From assembly GCF_024323335.1 (NCBI RefSeq), contig NC_066583.1:361094377-361158376 (forward strand): DNA of 64,000 nucleotides, written 5' to 3'. Shown piece by piece: positions 9,886 to 20,585 of the stretch. The notes beneath the pieces were generated by a model. It was not told the origin of the DNA and made no database searches. It saw only the letters and a program-made list of their open reading frames with translations. The DNA is from Lathyrus oleraceus. Lineage: Eukaryota; Streptophyta; Magnoliopsida; Fabales; Fabaceae. Position numbers and translations under genes: made by a program. Every line of letters starts with the position of its first letter. Within the stretch, counting starts at the first letter, position 1.

Positions 9886-11442
9886 TTTCGAGGAATAGAT
9901 CCACTAGGGATACTGCTGAGGATAAAAAGGGTACTTTTGTCGGGTATTGGGCAAGAAGTAACAAACTGCAAACTAAGAAGAATATTACCAGTTACTGGGT
10001 AATAGACTCTTAGGGGACCAAAATATCTATCTAGGTAAGAGCTAGAAAGAAAACGGTCAATCACGACTCAACCCAATGAGGATATAACTCAAGAGGAGTA
10101 ATTCCATCCAGAAAATTTACTGGAGAGGAAACTGAAATAAAAATCATCCACGAGGAAACAAACTCAGTGGGGAAATAGAGAAAGGTTAAAGTCTTTTCTG
10201 CTTAAGGGGATGACACTCTATAATTGAAAGAGGACAGAAACCGGATTTGGTTTGGGGATAAAGTACCGCCATAACAGAGAATGAAAATCTCAAACAAATC
10301 AAATATGAAGATGCAGGATATGCAAATCATGAATTTATATGAATTTATATGTATATGTATATGTATATATGGTGATTATGCTGACAACGATCACGAAGGA
10401 TACAGAAGTGTCGCAAAGGAATTGAACCACCGGTACAATCCTCGGTCAATCCACAAAAATCACGGAGACAAACTGCCGGAGAACAGAGAGATCAACATCC
10501 CAAAGGCTCAACCCTGGCTGGGGAAGGAGATCTGCTGAGGATAAAACATCCAAACTGTATGGAATTTTAGGTCAACACCATTAAAATGGGAGACAACCCT
10601 ACTGGGGAAAGATCAAACATCTCTGATGACTTTCTATCAGCTGAGGAAACACGAACTCTGCTGGGAAGGCCGAAACTCTGTTGGGGATAAAGACATGCCG
10701 CAACCAACTCAGCTGGAAAAAAAGAAAATAAGCTCCAAATGGGGATCAAACACTCCACTGAGGAACTGAATCAACATAAACGTCTAGGGATACCCAAAGA
10801 GTTAACTGCTTGGGGAACCTCAAATGCTTCGCACTTAAGAACTTGATTCTTACTGAAATGCTGTTGATATTCTTTCTACTTGCTTTGGAAAAGTTCTTGC
10901 TTTTATATATTAAAGAAAACTTAATTTTGATTTAAAACTTTAATTTCAAAATGATCATAATAAAATTAAAACTATTGGCTGAAGTAAATAAGAGTAGAAA
11001 CAATTGGATAAAAGCTCAACTTCATTTAATAGAATGGTAGTCTGTAAATGACAAGACTCCATAGATTTTACAAAGTTGAAAATGGTAATTTACATGGAAA
11101 AGGGTTACATTGAATACAAATGATCCTTAATCCTTCTACCAAATCTTGATATCCACTATGCTTTTGACCACTATTGAAGATGAACCAACATCAACCCTTG
11201 TGCTCAAACAAGTCTTCAAAATCACTGAAGATCAGCATGATGCAGTTACTTGCCATAATCCCTAATTTTTCATAATTTGCCCCAAGGTGGGGTACTCAAC
11301 TTATCGGGAAATCCTTTTCTGCTTTTATATCTCTAAGTTTTGCCTGGATCACCCTTTCGGGTTTTCAATCCACCGAGACACTCATTTTTTACTAAGCCTC
11401 TCTTTCGGGTCTTCAACTTAGCGAGTTGTTTTTTTTATTATT
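9886..11442 (-). other. Ogre-1 3' UTR, non-array part
   Basis: No coding signal. It contains a TA-rich microsatellite-like patch (10330-10375), a segment ATGCTGACAA shared with Ogre-3 at 21257, and many degenerate copies of CTCTGYTGGGGA (for example near 10601, 10660, 10678 and 10810) that match the 3' half of the Ogre PBS in antisense to the element RNA. From ~11280 to 11440 it shows short CTTTCGGG repeats also present in Ogre-3 and Ogre-4 just after integrase. Confidence 0.75.
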
Positions 11443-12759
11443 TTAGGCGAAGTATTTCTTGACTGCATCTGCGTTCACAGGACGAGCGAACTCTTCACCA
11501 TCCATAGTTGTAAGAATCAATGCACCGCCTGAAAAGGCTCTCTTGACAACATATGGGCCTTCATAATTAGGAGTCCATTTTCCTCTGGAATCTGGCTTGA
11601 AAGATAAAATCTTCTTGAGCACAAGGTCACCTTCTCTGAACACTCGAGGTTTGACCTTCTTATCAAAAGCTTTCTTCATTCTTTGCTGATATAACTGACC
11701 ATGACACATGGTAGTTAATATTTTCTCTTCTATTAAATTCAACTGGTCAAACTTGGTCTGACACCATTTAGCTTCAGTCAACTTGGCTTCCATGAGCACA
11801 CGCAATGAAGGAATCTCAACCTCTACGGGGAGCACTGCTTCCATACCATACACAAGAGAGAAATGGGTTGCCCCTGTTGAAGTGCGGACGGATGTACGAT
11901 ACCCATGTAAAGCAAAAGGGAGCATCTCATGCAAGTCCTTATATGTGACAACCATCTTCTGAATAATCTTCTTGATGTTCTTATTCGCAGCTTCAACAGC
12001 CCCATTCATCTTGGGTCTATAGGGAGAAGAATTATAATGTGCAATCTTGAAGTATTTGCAAAGAGCTTCCACCATATTGTTATTCAAGTTTGATCCATTG
12101 TCAGTAATGGTCTTGCTTGGCACACCATAACGGTATATGATCTGATTCTTGATAAACCTTACAACAACTTGCTTGGTCACATTTGCATACGACGTCGCTT
12201 CAACCCATTTTATGAAGTAGTCAATTGCCATTAAAATGAAATGATGTCCATTCGAAGCTTTGGGCTCAACCATCCCAATCATATCAATTCCCCACATGGA
12301 GAAAGGCCATGTGGAAGAGATAACATACCATAATGTCGGAGGAACATGAATCTTATCAGCATAAATTTGACACTTGTGGCATTTCTTCACAAACTTGCAA
12401 CAGTCAGATTCCATTGTCAGCCAATAGTAACCTACTCGCAATATCTTCTTCGCCATTGCATGTCCATTGGAATGAGTACCAAAGGAACCTTCATGCACTT
12501 CGGTCATCAACAAGTCTGCTTCGTGTCTATCCAAGCATCTGAGCAAAACCATGTCGAAGTTTCTCTTGTATAGTACATCACCATTCAAGTAGAAATTACC
12601 AACTAATCTTCTCAAAGTCTTCTTATCTTTCAAAGATGCCCCAGGCGGGTAAATCTGACTTTGGAGGAAACATTTGATGTCGTAATACCACGGCTTCTCG
12701 TCTTTAACCTCTTCAACGGCAAACACATGAGCTGGCCTATCAAGACGCATCACAAACAA
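11443..12759 (-). pseudogene. Ogre-1 integrase region
   Basis: An open stretch of 438 codons encoding the end of pol. It shows the zinc-binding HHCC pattern (EGSFGTHSNGHAM then KKCHKCQIY), the acidic triad in WGIDMIG, TDNGSNLNN and NGAVEAANKN, and the C-terminal region ending NADAVKKYFA. No chromodomain is seen, as in Tat/Ogre. It would be cleaved from a polyprotein, so its own Met is not a true start. A TAG three codons upstream of VPNLFVM separates it from RNase H, so pol is broken here although the integrase domain itself looks whole. Confidence 0.9.
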
Positions 12760-12774
12760 GTTGGGAACTTCATT

Positions 12775-13266
12775 CTAATATTTTACTACAATCATCGATG
12801 CCAACGTTGCAAGAGTATCTTCCATCCGGTTCTCATCTCGAGGGATATGATGAAACTCAACCTTTGAAAAGAAAGTTGAAATCCTCCTCGCGTAATCTCT
12901 ATATGGTATTAAACCGGATTGATTTGTCTCCCATTCTCCTTTGATCTGATTTACAACCAAAGTCGAATCGCCGAAGACATCCAAATACTTGATTATGAGA
13001 TTCATGGCCTCTTCAAGCCCCATAATGCAAGCTTCGTATTCTTCCATGTTGTTCGAACATTTGAAAGCCAATCTAGTTGCAAATGGTAGATGCGTGCCTT
13101 GAGGAGTAATAATCACTGCCCCAATGCCATTTCCATACTGATTAACAGCTCCATCAAATACCATGCCCCAACGGGAACCAGGTTCTGGCCCTTCTTCAAG
13201 CAATGGGTCATCACAATCTTTCATTTTTAAGTACAAAATCTCTTCATCTGGAAAATCATATTGCAC
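12775..13266 (-). pseudogene. Ogre-1 archaeal-type RNase H domain
   Basis: A second RNase H, characteristic of Tat/Ogre pol. Catalytic carboxylates are visible in MVFDGAV, EEYEACI and FGDSTLV, with the fourth near MEDTLATLA. It is in the same frame as integrase and upstream RT sequence but is separated by stop codons on each side (TAGTAA-type stops near 13266-13272 and a TAG near 12777). It is not translatable as a full pol without readthrough. Confidence 0.88.
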
Positions 13267-13269
13267 TTA

Positions 13270-14902
13270 CTAGTAATCTTCAATCGGTTGGTGAGCCAAA
13301 TGGTCAGCCAAGATACTACCTTTGATTTCTTTCTGAGATCGGTATTCGATATCATACTCTGATAACAACATATGCCAACGGGCAATCCTCCCAGTTAAAG
13401 CAGGCTTCTCAAATATATACTTGATTGGATCCATTTTGAATATCAACCAAGTGGTATGATTCAACATATACTGACGCAGACGCTTAGCAGCCCAAGCCAA
13501 TGCGCAACAAGTCTTCTCGAGCATTGAATACCGATTCTCACAGTCGGTGAACTTCTTACTGAGGTAGTAAATTACAAATTCTTTCTTCCCAGTCTCATCT
13601 TGCTGACCAAGAACACAACCCATACTATCTTCTAGCACAGTCAAAAAGATGATCAACGGTCTTCCTTCAACAGGTGGAGACAAAATAGGAGGTTCAAGCA
13701 AATATTCCTTGATACTATCAAATGCTTTCTGGAAGTCTTCCGTCCAATCACAAGACTGATATTTCCGAAGAAGCTTGAATATAGGCGCACATGTGGCAGT
13801 CATGTGGGAAATGAATCTGGAAATATAATTCAAGCGGCCGAGAAAACCTCTGACTTGCTTCTCAGTTTTGGGCGCATGCATCTCTTGTATTGCTTTGACC
13901 TTGGCAGGATCAACTTCGATACTTCTCTCGCTGACAATAAAGCCCAACAACTTACCAGAACGAACACCAAAGTACACTTATTGGGATTCAAGCGGAGTTT
14001 ATACTTCCTCAAACGCTGGAATAGCTTCAACAAATGCTCAACATCTTCCTCTTCATCAATCGATTTAGCAATCATGTCATCGACATATACTTCTATCTCT
14101 TTATGCATCATTTCATGAAAAAGAGTAGTCATTTCTCTCTGTAAGTTGCACCAACATTCTTTATACCGAAATCCATCACTCTATAACAGAATGTTCCCTA
14201 GGGTGTAATGAATATGGTCTTCTCCATATCTTTGGGTGCCATCTTGATTTGATTATTTTCGGAAAATCCATCCATAAATGAAAAGACTTTGAATTTAGCA
14301 GTATTGTCTACCAACATATCAATGTGTGGCAGAGGGAAATCATCTTTCGGACTGACTTTATTTAAATCTCTATAGTCAACACACATGCGGACTTTTCCAT
14401 CTTTCTTCGGCACAGGCACAATATTGGCCATCCATTGCGGATACTCAGCAGTCACAAGGAAACCGACATCAATCTGCTTCTGAACTTTCTCTTTGACCTT
14501 CAAACCATATCAGGATGCGTTCTTCTCAACTTCTGCTTGACTGGCAGGCATTCTGGCTTCAACGATAATCTATGCTCCACAATCTCAGAATCCAACCCAG
14601 GCATATCTTGATAAGACCAAGCAACCACATCTGAATATTCTCGAAGAAGATCAATCAACCCTTTCTTAGCATCTGGACACAGTCGAGACCCAATCTTGAC
14701 TTCCTTCACATCATCTTCGGAACCCAAGTTGACTAGCTCAATCTGCTCTTCGAACGACTGAATAATCTTTTCATCTTGCTCAAGGAGACGAGTCAATTCC
14801 TCACTCACTTCCACATCACTTTCCTCCTCGGCTTCAAACACAGGGAATTCAAAATTTAGAGAAGGAGAAGGATCATTGTATTCAATGGGGTTAGGAACCA
14901 AC
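13270..14902 (-). pseudogene. Ogre-1 reverse transcriptase and first RNase H, frameshifted
   Basis: RT is recognisable from HRLSLKPECLPVKQKLRR, MCVDYRDLNKVSPKDDFPLPHID and VYVDDMIAKS (the YVDD active site). RNase H is recognised from CVLGQQDETGK and YSMLEKTCCALAWA. Coding continuity is lost: the frame shifts near 14500, again near 14140 and once more near 13980 (a single-base loss in the GVRSGKLL region), and there is a TAG after FITP near 14200. The exon begins at 14902 (LVPNPIEYND), directly after a consensus splice acceptor. Confidence 0.9.
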
Positions 14903-15020
14903 CTGCATAATGATTTGATATTTTGATTTTAGAGAAGTGAATTTGTGACCAAATATTATGCATATGGACAATTATATTGTTTATTTATGTTTTTTGTGAT
15001 TACCATTTTCAGAATAAAGT
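14903..15020 (-). other. Ogre-1 gag-pol intron, 3' part
   Basis: Minus-strand sequence ends ATTATGCAG at 14903 right before the RT exon. It is homologous to the intron before RT in Ogre-2 (shared TCTAAAATCAA and GAAAATGGTAA). AT-rich, no coding. The 5' part and donor are missing because Ogre-1 is truncated near the inverted repeat at 15023. Confidence 0.75.
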
Positions 15021-15022
15021 AA

Positions 15023-15051
15023 AAAGTAAAAATGTTTAACATTTTTACTTT
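15023..15051. repeat. Perfect inverted repeat, 14-bp arms
   Basis: AAAGTAAAAATGTT (15023-15036), one T, then AACATTTTTACTTT (15038-15051). It falls where the minus-oriented Ogre-1 intron gives way to plus-oriented Ogre-2 LTR sequence, so it may mark a fold-back junction. It could also be an ordinary AT-rich hairpin. Confidence 0.7.
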
Positions 15052-15109
15052 ATACTTTATGTTTTCTATCCAAATATTATGTTTATTTATACTTTATGTT
15101 TAGCATTTC

Positions 15110-17178
15110 ATATCATATTGTTTGTGATTATGTCCATTTTTATTTTCTCTTTTGATTTATTTTTTAACCCCTTTATTTCTATTATTTTGGAAAAATGTTT
15201 AACATCAACCTCCCTTATTTTTGCCTCTAGATTTTAATGGGGAATTTATTTATTTCATTTGAGCAATTATTTATGGACTTATGAGGTCTTGAAGTGAAGG
15301 ACTAATGAAAATCACTTAAGTCATGATATGCTTGGTTTAGGGTTGGTAAAAACCTTCCATACTTCAAACCTACCATTAGATGACCATGAGTTCATCCATA
15401 GTAATTTGAAGTATGGATAGGTTGCTCCTATTTAAAGCAATTTGGGCAGTTGACTTGTAGTTGAAGTCCAATCTTGTTAACTTGGATTCATCTGATACAT
15501 GTTCACTTTGTTTGTTTAAACTAACCCACTAACCCTTCTATATTTCATTTATCATTTTTGACTTGTTCATACTAACTCTCTAACTTGTTATTGTCTCATC
15601 TTGTTTACACTATCCATATAACTTGTTAACTTTGATTTACTCTATAACATGTTAATATTTAATCTGGTTTCACATAACTGCTAAAACATTAAAATCAATC
15701 ATTCAATTTTGGGTGGTATAGTCTTCTCTTTTTCAATTTATTGATAGATGGACTTGAGGTTGAACAACTTTCATTACTGCAAATCTAGGGTAAGTTGACC
15801 CATTGATCATCTTCCTTACTTTGCATCAGTGATAAGTTATCCCTCGATGCGCCATATTTTGAATCTATTAACCAAAAGATAGATAATCCTCAAAACTTGT
15901 CCATAACCCTAACTTTCACTCTTTTAACTTTGATCACTACTAACCTTTTGTTATTATCATGATTGTTATTATTGTTCTTTACTTATTGTTTAATTTACAT
16001 TCAAGTATTCACTATCATTATCATTGTACAAATTCATCATACACACTTTACTATTGTTATTTATTATTTTCATCATTCCAAAACAACCAAAACATGCTAA
16101 AATTAAAAGACCAAAAACACTTAATCACTTGGACTTAGAGGATCCCATTTAGGACCTTAGCTTGGAGGCATTTCATTACTTTCTTTTTGATACTTTGTAA
16201 AACACTTGGGTTTCATCTGTAACTTACACTCTGGTTGTAAGAATGGCATCATGGCATCACCTTCAGGGAACATGTTTGTAAGACCATTATCCTTTGTTTA
16301 GCATAGGTCACAATCTCGCACACACTATGCTTTATCTTGGGCTATCTTACAATGAGAACCTTTTATTTCCTTTTCGGTTACTTTGCATTCATATTGCTTT
16401 AGCCAATTTTCATAATTAAATAAATAAACCCTTGATTCAACATCAAGCGGCTTTTTCATAATCAAACTTAAAATACTTAATAACTATGATTAGTATTGTG
16501 CGCCACGAGCCTTAAGTGGTGGAGAACGAGTGAGAATGGAGAATTCCTACACTCACTCTGATTATTTTGGATGCAAGACGTTTGGCTTGTTATCTAGAAT
16601 AATCACCCATTCACATAGACTTTAGTGCAATCTAATCACAAACATTTTTCATAAACCCTTGTCTAAGGTAAAATCAACTCAACCCATCATACCTAATTTT
16701 TGTGCCTTAGGGATCCAACCCAAAAATCCTTTTCTCAAAGATAAAATCAACTAACACACAAATTTTTTCTACTCCAAACTATGTACGTAAGCACAAGGGC
16801 CCCAATCCTTGGTGAGCACTATAATAACAAAAATACCCCCTCTTTCACACATTCTTTTAAAAAATAAAATAATGACAGATAATTTCCCATGTACGTAAAA
16901 AAAACCCAAATGGTTCCTATGGAGTACCATGGATATGAGGGGTGCTAATACCTTCTCCTTGCATAATTGACTTTTGAACCTTAATCTTGGTGGAGAGACC
17001 GATACCCTATCCTTTTTATAGCGCTTCTCGTGTGCTTGTCTTTCTGAAGGTTTGATCGATTATTTCCCCTTTTTTTCTTCAATTAAGGTACATAAAATAA
17101 AATTTGGTGGCGACTCTACTCAATCGATTCCGTTCGGACCGTCCGGATTCATTACCTGTGAAATTCCCGGTGGCGACA
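15110..17178 (+). repeat. Ogre-2 5' LTR, 3' part
   Basis: The last ~250 bp match other Ogre LTRs: GGGTGCTAATACCTTC with CTTGCATAA (~16945), then TGGCGACTCTACTC (~17105), ending GGTGGCGACA at 17178. Upstream sequence is AT-rich and noncoding, with short TAAGACC motifs of the type seen in other Ogre LTRs. The 5' end of the LTR is absent or unrecognised, so the start is approximate. Confidence 0.65.
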
Positions 17179-18363
17179 GATAGTAAACATGGGAATGATA
17201 TTAGAAGAAGGTGTCCGTGAAAGACGATTGAAAGAAAGTGGTTCATCTAATAGTTCTAGAAGGTATAAGAATGGTTTTCCCAAGAAGAATGAACATGATG
17301 ATAACACTATTTCGCAAGAGAATCGTAGGAGATCTTCGAGAAACAATCAGCTTCACCAGCATGTGGCGTCAGTTACTCCCATTATTAATCCTGGTCCGGT
17401 TGTTCAAAAGGCACCAAGTTATCAACCACGTTTTCAACAATGTATCAATCAACAACATCAACAGAATCATATCCGAAGACCTGCATAATTTGATCCAATT
17501 CTGATGTAGTACGGGAAATTACTTCCTACTTTGATACAGAAGAACTTGGTACAAACAAGAACTCCTCCAGTTATTCCTAAAGAGCTTCCATGGTGGTATA
17601 AACCTGATCATCGTTGTGCATTCCATCAAGGAGCATCGGGCATGATATTGAAAATTGTTTTGCTTTGAAAGTTGGGGTGAAAAGATTAACGCAAAGTGGT
17701 ATTTTGTCTTTTGAAGACTCTGGTCTTAATGTGCAAGCCAATCAATTGCTTAAACATGGTGGTGCAACTATAAATATGGTTGAAGGATGTCCTGGAAAGT
17801 ATCGTGTTTTTGATTTTAATATGATCAAAAGATCCTTGGTTGAGATGCATTCAACATTGTGTGTGTTGAGCTATTATGAGCACAATCATGCTTCTTGCCA
17901 CATCTATTCAAGAAACCCTCGAGGGTGTATTGTGGTAAAAAGAGACTTACAAGAGATGTTGTGTCAAGATCTTTTTCAAATTAAAAGGGATGAGGATGAA
18001 GATGAGCATGAGGTAAACTTCATAGTTCCCCGTTTTAATATCCCATAACCAATTATGATTGCATATAATGGTCAGAATGTTTCTTCGTTGGTCATTCGCT
18101 TGGCGGGTCCTACTCCCTATGGATATGATAAAGTTGTTCCTTATAAGTACAATGCTAACATGTTGGAAGATGGTAAAGAAGTCCACATTCCTTCCTTTTC
18201 TTCTGTTGTAAACATTTCTGATGTAAGTGGTGTGACCCGAAGTGGTCGAGTATTTGCTGCTGCAGCTCCTAAAAGAATTGAAGATGTTGGGGTGGGGAAA
18301 CCAACTCAAGAAAAACTCATGTTATTAGTATGTCCAGTACAACGGTGTGGATCGGAATTCTGA
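17179..18363 (+). pseudogene. Ogre-2 gag, C-terminal part
   Basis: Starts inside gag at a segment equivalent to VNMGM-LEEGVREGRL in Ogre-5, only 4 bp after the LTR end. It continues through a Gln/His-rich linker and a zinc-knuckle-like CAFHQGASGHDIENC (~17615-17665), MVEGCPGKYRVF (~17775) and GVTRSGRVFAAA (~18230). Frames change between 17490 and 17614, and stops lie near 17487 and 18046. It cannot give a working Gag. Confidence 0.85.
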
Positions 18364-19269
18364 TCAGGATGAAGTGTTAAAATTGATTAAAAGGAGTGAA
18401 TTTATTATGGTGGATCAGTGATTGCACACCCCTTCCAAGATATTCGTCCTATATTTACTGATGAATTCAGAAGCACAACGAGAAGCTTTGCAGAAGGTCC
18501 TAGAGCAAGCCTGTGTTGATCACGATGTAACGATTGGTCAATTTGATGGCATTGCGACCAATATTACCTCATGTAACAATATGAGCTTCAGTAATGAAGA
18601 GTTGCCTGAACAAGGGAGGAACCATAACTTGGCTCTGCACATCTCTATGAACTCTCAAGAAGATGCCATGTCCAATATGTTGGTGGACACTGGCTCTTCT
18701 CTGAATGTTATGCCCAAGTCTACTTTGTCCAAGCTATCCCATCAAGGTGCTCCGATTAGGTTTAGTGGGGTTGTTGTGAAAGCATTCGATGGCTCGAGGA
18801 AGACCATAATTGGGGAATTTGATCTCCCAATAAAGAAGGTTCGTCTTTATTTAAGATCACTTTTCAAGTTATTGACATCCATCCCACCTACAATTGTCTC
18901 TTAGGACGTCCATGGATTCATGAAGTTGGGGAAGTGACATCAACACTCCACCAAAAGTTAAAGTTCGTGAAGAATGGGAAGTTAGTATTCGTGGGTGGCG
19001 AGCAGGCCATGTTGGTGAGTCATCTCTCTTCATTTTCCTACATTGATCCTGACGATATTGTGGGAACTTTGTTTCAAACTCTTTATGTTAATGATAATGA
19101 TGTTAAGAATAAGGGAGCGTCGATGACTTCTTTGAAAGACACACAACAAGTGGTGGAGAATGGTCAATCTTGTAGATGGGGACAAGTTGTCGAACTTGCT
19201 GAGAATAAGAACATAGTTGGTTTGGACTTTTCACCTGGTTCAACCCGAAGAGATTTGAAGAGAATTTAG
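18364..19269 (+). pseudogene. Ogre-2 protease region
   Basis: Aspartic protease of the retropepsin type, with the active site MLVDTGSSLNVMP at about 18678-18715 (Asp-Thr-Gly at 18686-18694). This is the only one of three Ogre proteases here with an intact DTG. A frameshift lies near 18850, after VVVKAFDGSRKT. Homology then continues in another frame (GRPWIHEVGEVTSTLHQKLKFVKN at ~18905-18970). A TGA near 18419 also breaks the upstream frame. Confidence 0.88.
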
Positions 19270-19684
19270 GAAGTGTTCCACAGTGGTAGCTTTATTCATT
19301 CCAAAGATCAGTCTGTTGCCGCAATCCTGGAAGATGATGAAGAGCAAGAAGCGCTGAGCTTTGTAACGCACAGTTTGATAGGCCAGAATTGGATTGTAGT
19401 TGATGTTTCTTTTGTTGTTCACTTGTCAGAGTATTATGTTTTTTTGTTATTTTCAAAAATCCTTTCACTATGCCCAAGGTGAAAGTGAATCTATGTGGGC
19501 TTTATTTCAGATTTTGTCATCATTAATTAAATGTTATTTCGGTTATCCATATTATGTTTTCTCTTTTCGCTTGTTTTGAAAAATGGTAACATAAAAAACC
19601 AGGATAATAATCGCTTTTATATCTTCATCACAATATGCGTTTATTTGTTCATATTCTAAAATCAAGCATAAAATCATTGTGCAG
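19270..19684 (+). other. Ogre-2 protease-RT spacer with intron
   Basis: AT-rich segment between protease and RT. Its end ATTGTGCAG (19676-19684) is a good splice acceptor in the same place as in Ogre-1. The following exon phase fits the other copies (one base, then LIVKPIENNN). I could not place the donor with confidence. Ogre elements are known to join protease to RT by removing an intron here. Confidence 0.7.
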
Positions 19685-20585
19685 ATTGATTGTTAAACCC
19701 ATTGAAAACAATAACCTTCCAAACTTCGAATTCCCTGTGTTCGAAATGGAAGAAGAGGATGTTGAAGATATTCCTGATGAGATTCCCCGTTTGCTTGAGC
19801 GTGAAGAAAAGACCATTCAGCCTCATAAGGAGCCATTGGAAGTGATTAATCTGGGGTCCGAAGATAACAACAAAGAAGTCAAGATTGGGGCACTACTTTT
19901 TCCAGATGTTAAGAAGAGGATGGTAGAGCTTCTTAGAGAATATGTGGATGTATTTGCTTGGTCTTATCAAGATATGCCAGGTCTGGATACTGATATTGTG
20001 GAGCATAGATTACCATTGAAGCCAAAATGTCCACCGGTTAAACAGAAGTTGAGAAGAACTCATCCTGATATGGCTGTCAAGATCAAAGAGGAGGTGCAAA
20101 AGCATATTGATGTTGGTTTCCTTGTTACATCTGAGTATCCTCAATGGGTGGCCAACATTGTGCCTGTTTCGAAGAACGATGGTAAAGTTCGGATGTGTGT
20201 TGATTATAGAGACTTGAAAAAATCTAGCCTAAAATATGATTTTCCCCTTCCACACATTGACATGTTGGTAGATAATACACCTAAGTTCAATGTCTTCTCC
20301 TTTATGGATGGTTTCTCTGGTTATAATCAGATCAATATGGAACTTGAGGACATGGAAAAGACAACATTTATCATGCCCTGGGGAACATTCTTCTATAGAG
20401 TGACGCCTTTTGGTTTAAAGAATGTTGGTGCAACGTACCAAAGAGCCATGACTACCATTTTCATGGCATGATGCACCAGGAGATAAAAGTCTATGTTAAT
20501 GATATGATTGCTAAGTCAAAGACTAAAGAAGATTATGTTGAGTATTTGTTGAAGCTGTTTCAACGGTTGAGAAAGTTTAAACTCC
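19685..20585 (+). pseudogene. Ogre-2 reverse transcriptase, 5' part
   Basis: Starts after the acceptor. It shows EFPVFEMEEEDVEDIPDEIP, HRLPLKPKCPPVKQKLRR, MCVDYRDLK and DFPLPHIDMLVDNT. The catalytic box is changed from YVDD to YVND (YVNDMIAKS near 20495), which removes one catalytic Asp. The frame is lost at ~20468, and coding similarity ends at KFKLHL near 20585, where plus-strand Ogre-3 3' UTR sequence takes over. Confidence 0.9.

Larger units (their letters stand above)
8940..15020 (-). mobile_element. Ogre-1: truncated Ty3/gypsy Ogre/Tat element
   Basis: In element sense (right to left) it keeps the 3' end of the gag-pol intron, RT, RNase H, archaeal-type RNase H, integrase, a 2.4 kb 3' UTR, a PPT and the first 39 bp of the 3' LTR, where Copia-1 has inserted. 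The 5' half (LTR, ORF1, gag, protease) is missing and is replaced beyond ~15020 by Ogre-2 in the opposite orientation. The domain order with dual RNase H, no chromodomain and an intron before RT is typical of Ogre/Tat. The right boundary is uncertain by ~100 bp. Confidence 0.9.
15052..20585 (+). mobile_element. Ogre-2: deletion derivative of an Ogre element
   Basis: Plus-oriented fragment with an LTR 3' part (to 17178), then gag from its middle, protease, intron and the first part of RT, where homology stops at about 20585 and Ogre-3 3' UTR begins in the opposite sense. PBS, 5' UTR, ORF1 and the gag N-terminus are missing. Frames shift several times. The left limit is set only by loss of similarity to the Ogre-1 intron. 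Confidence 0.82.
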
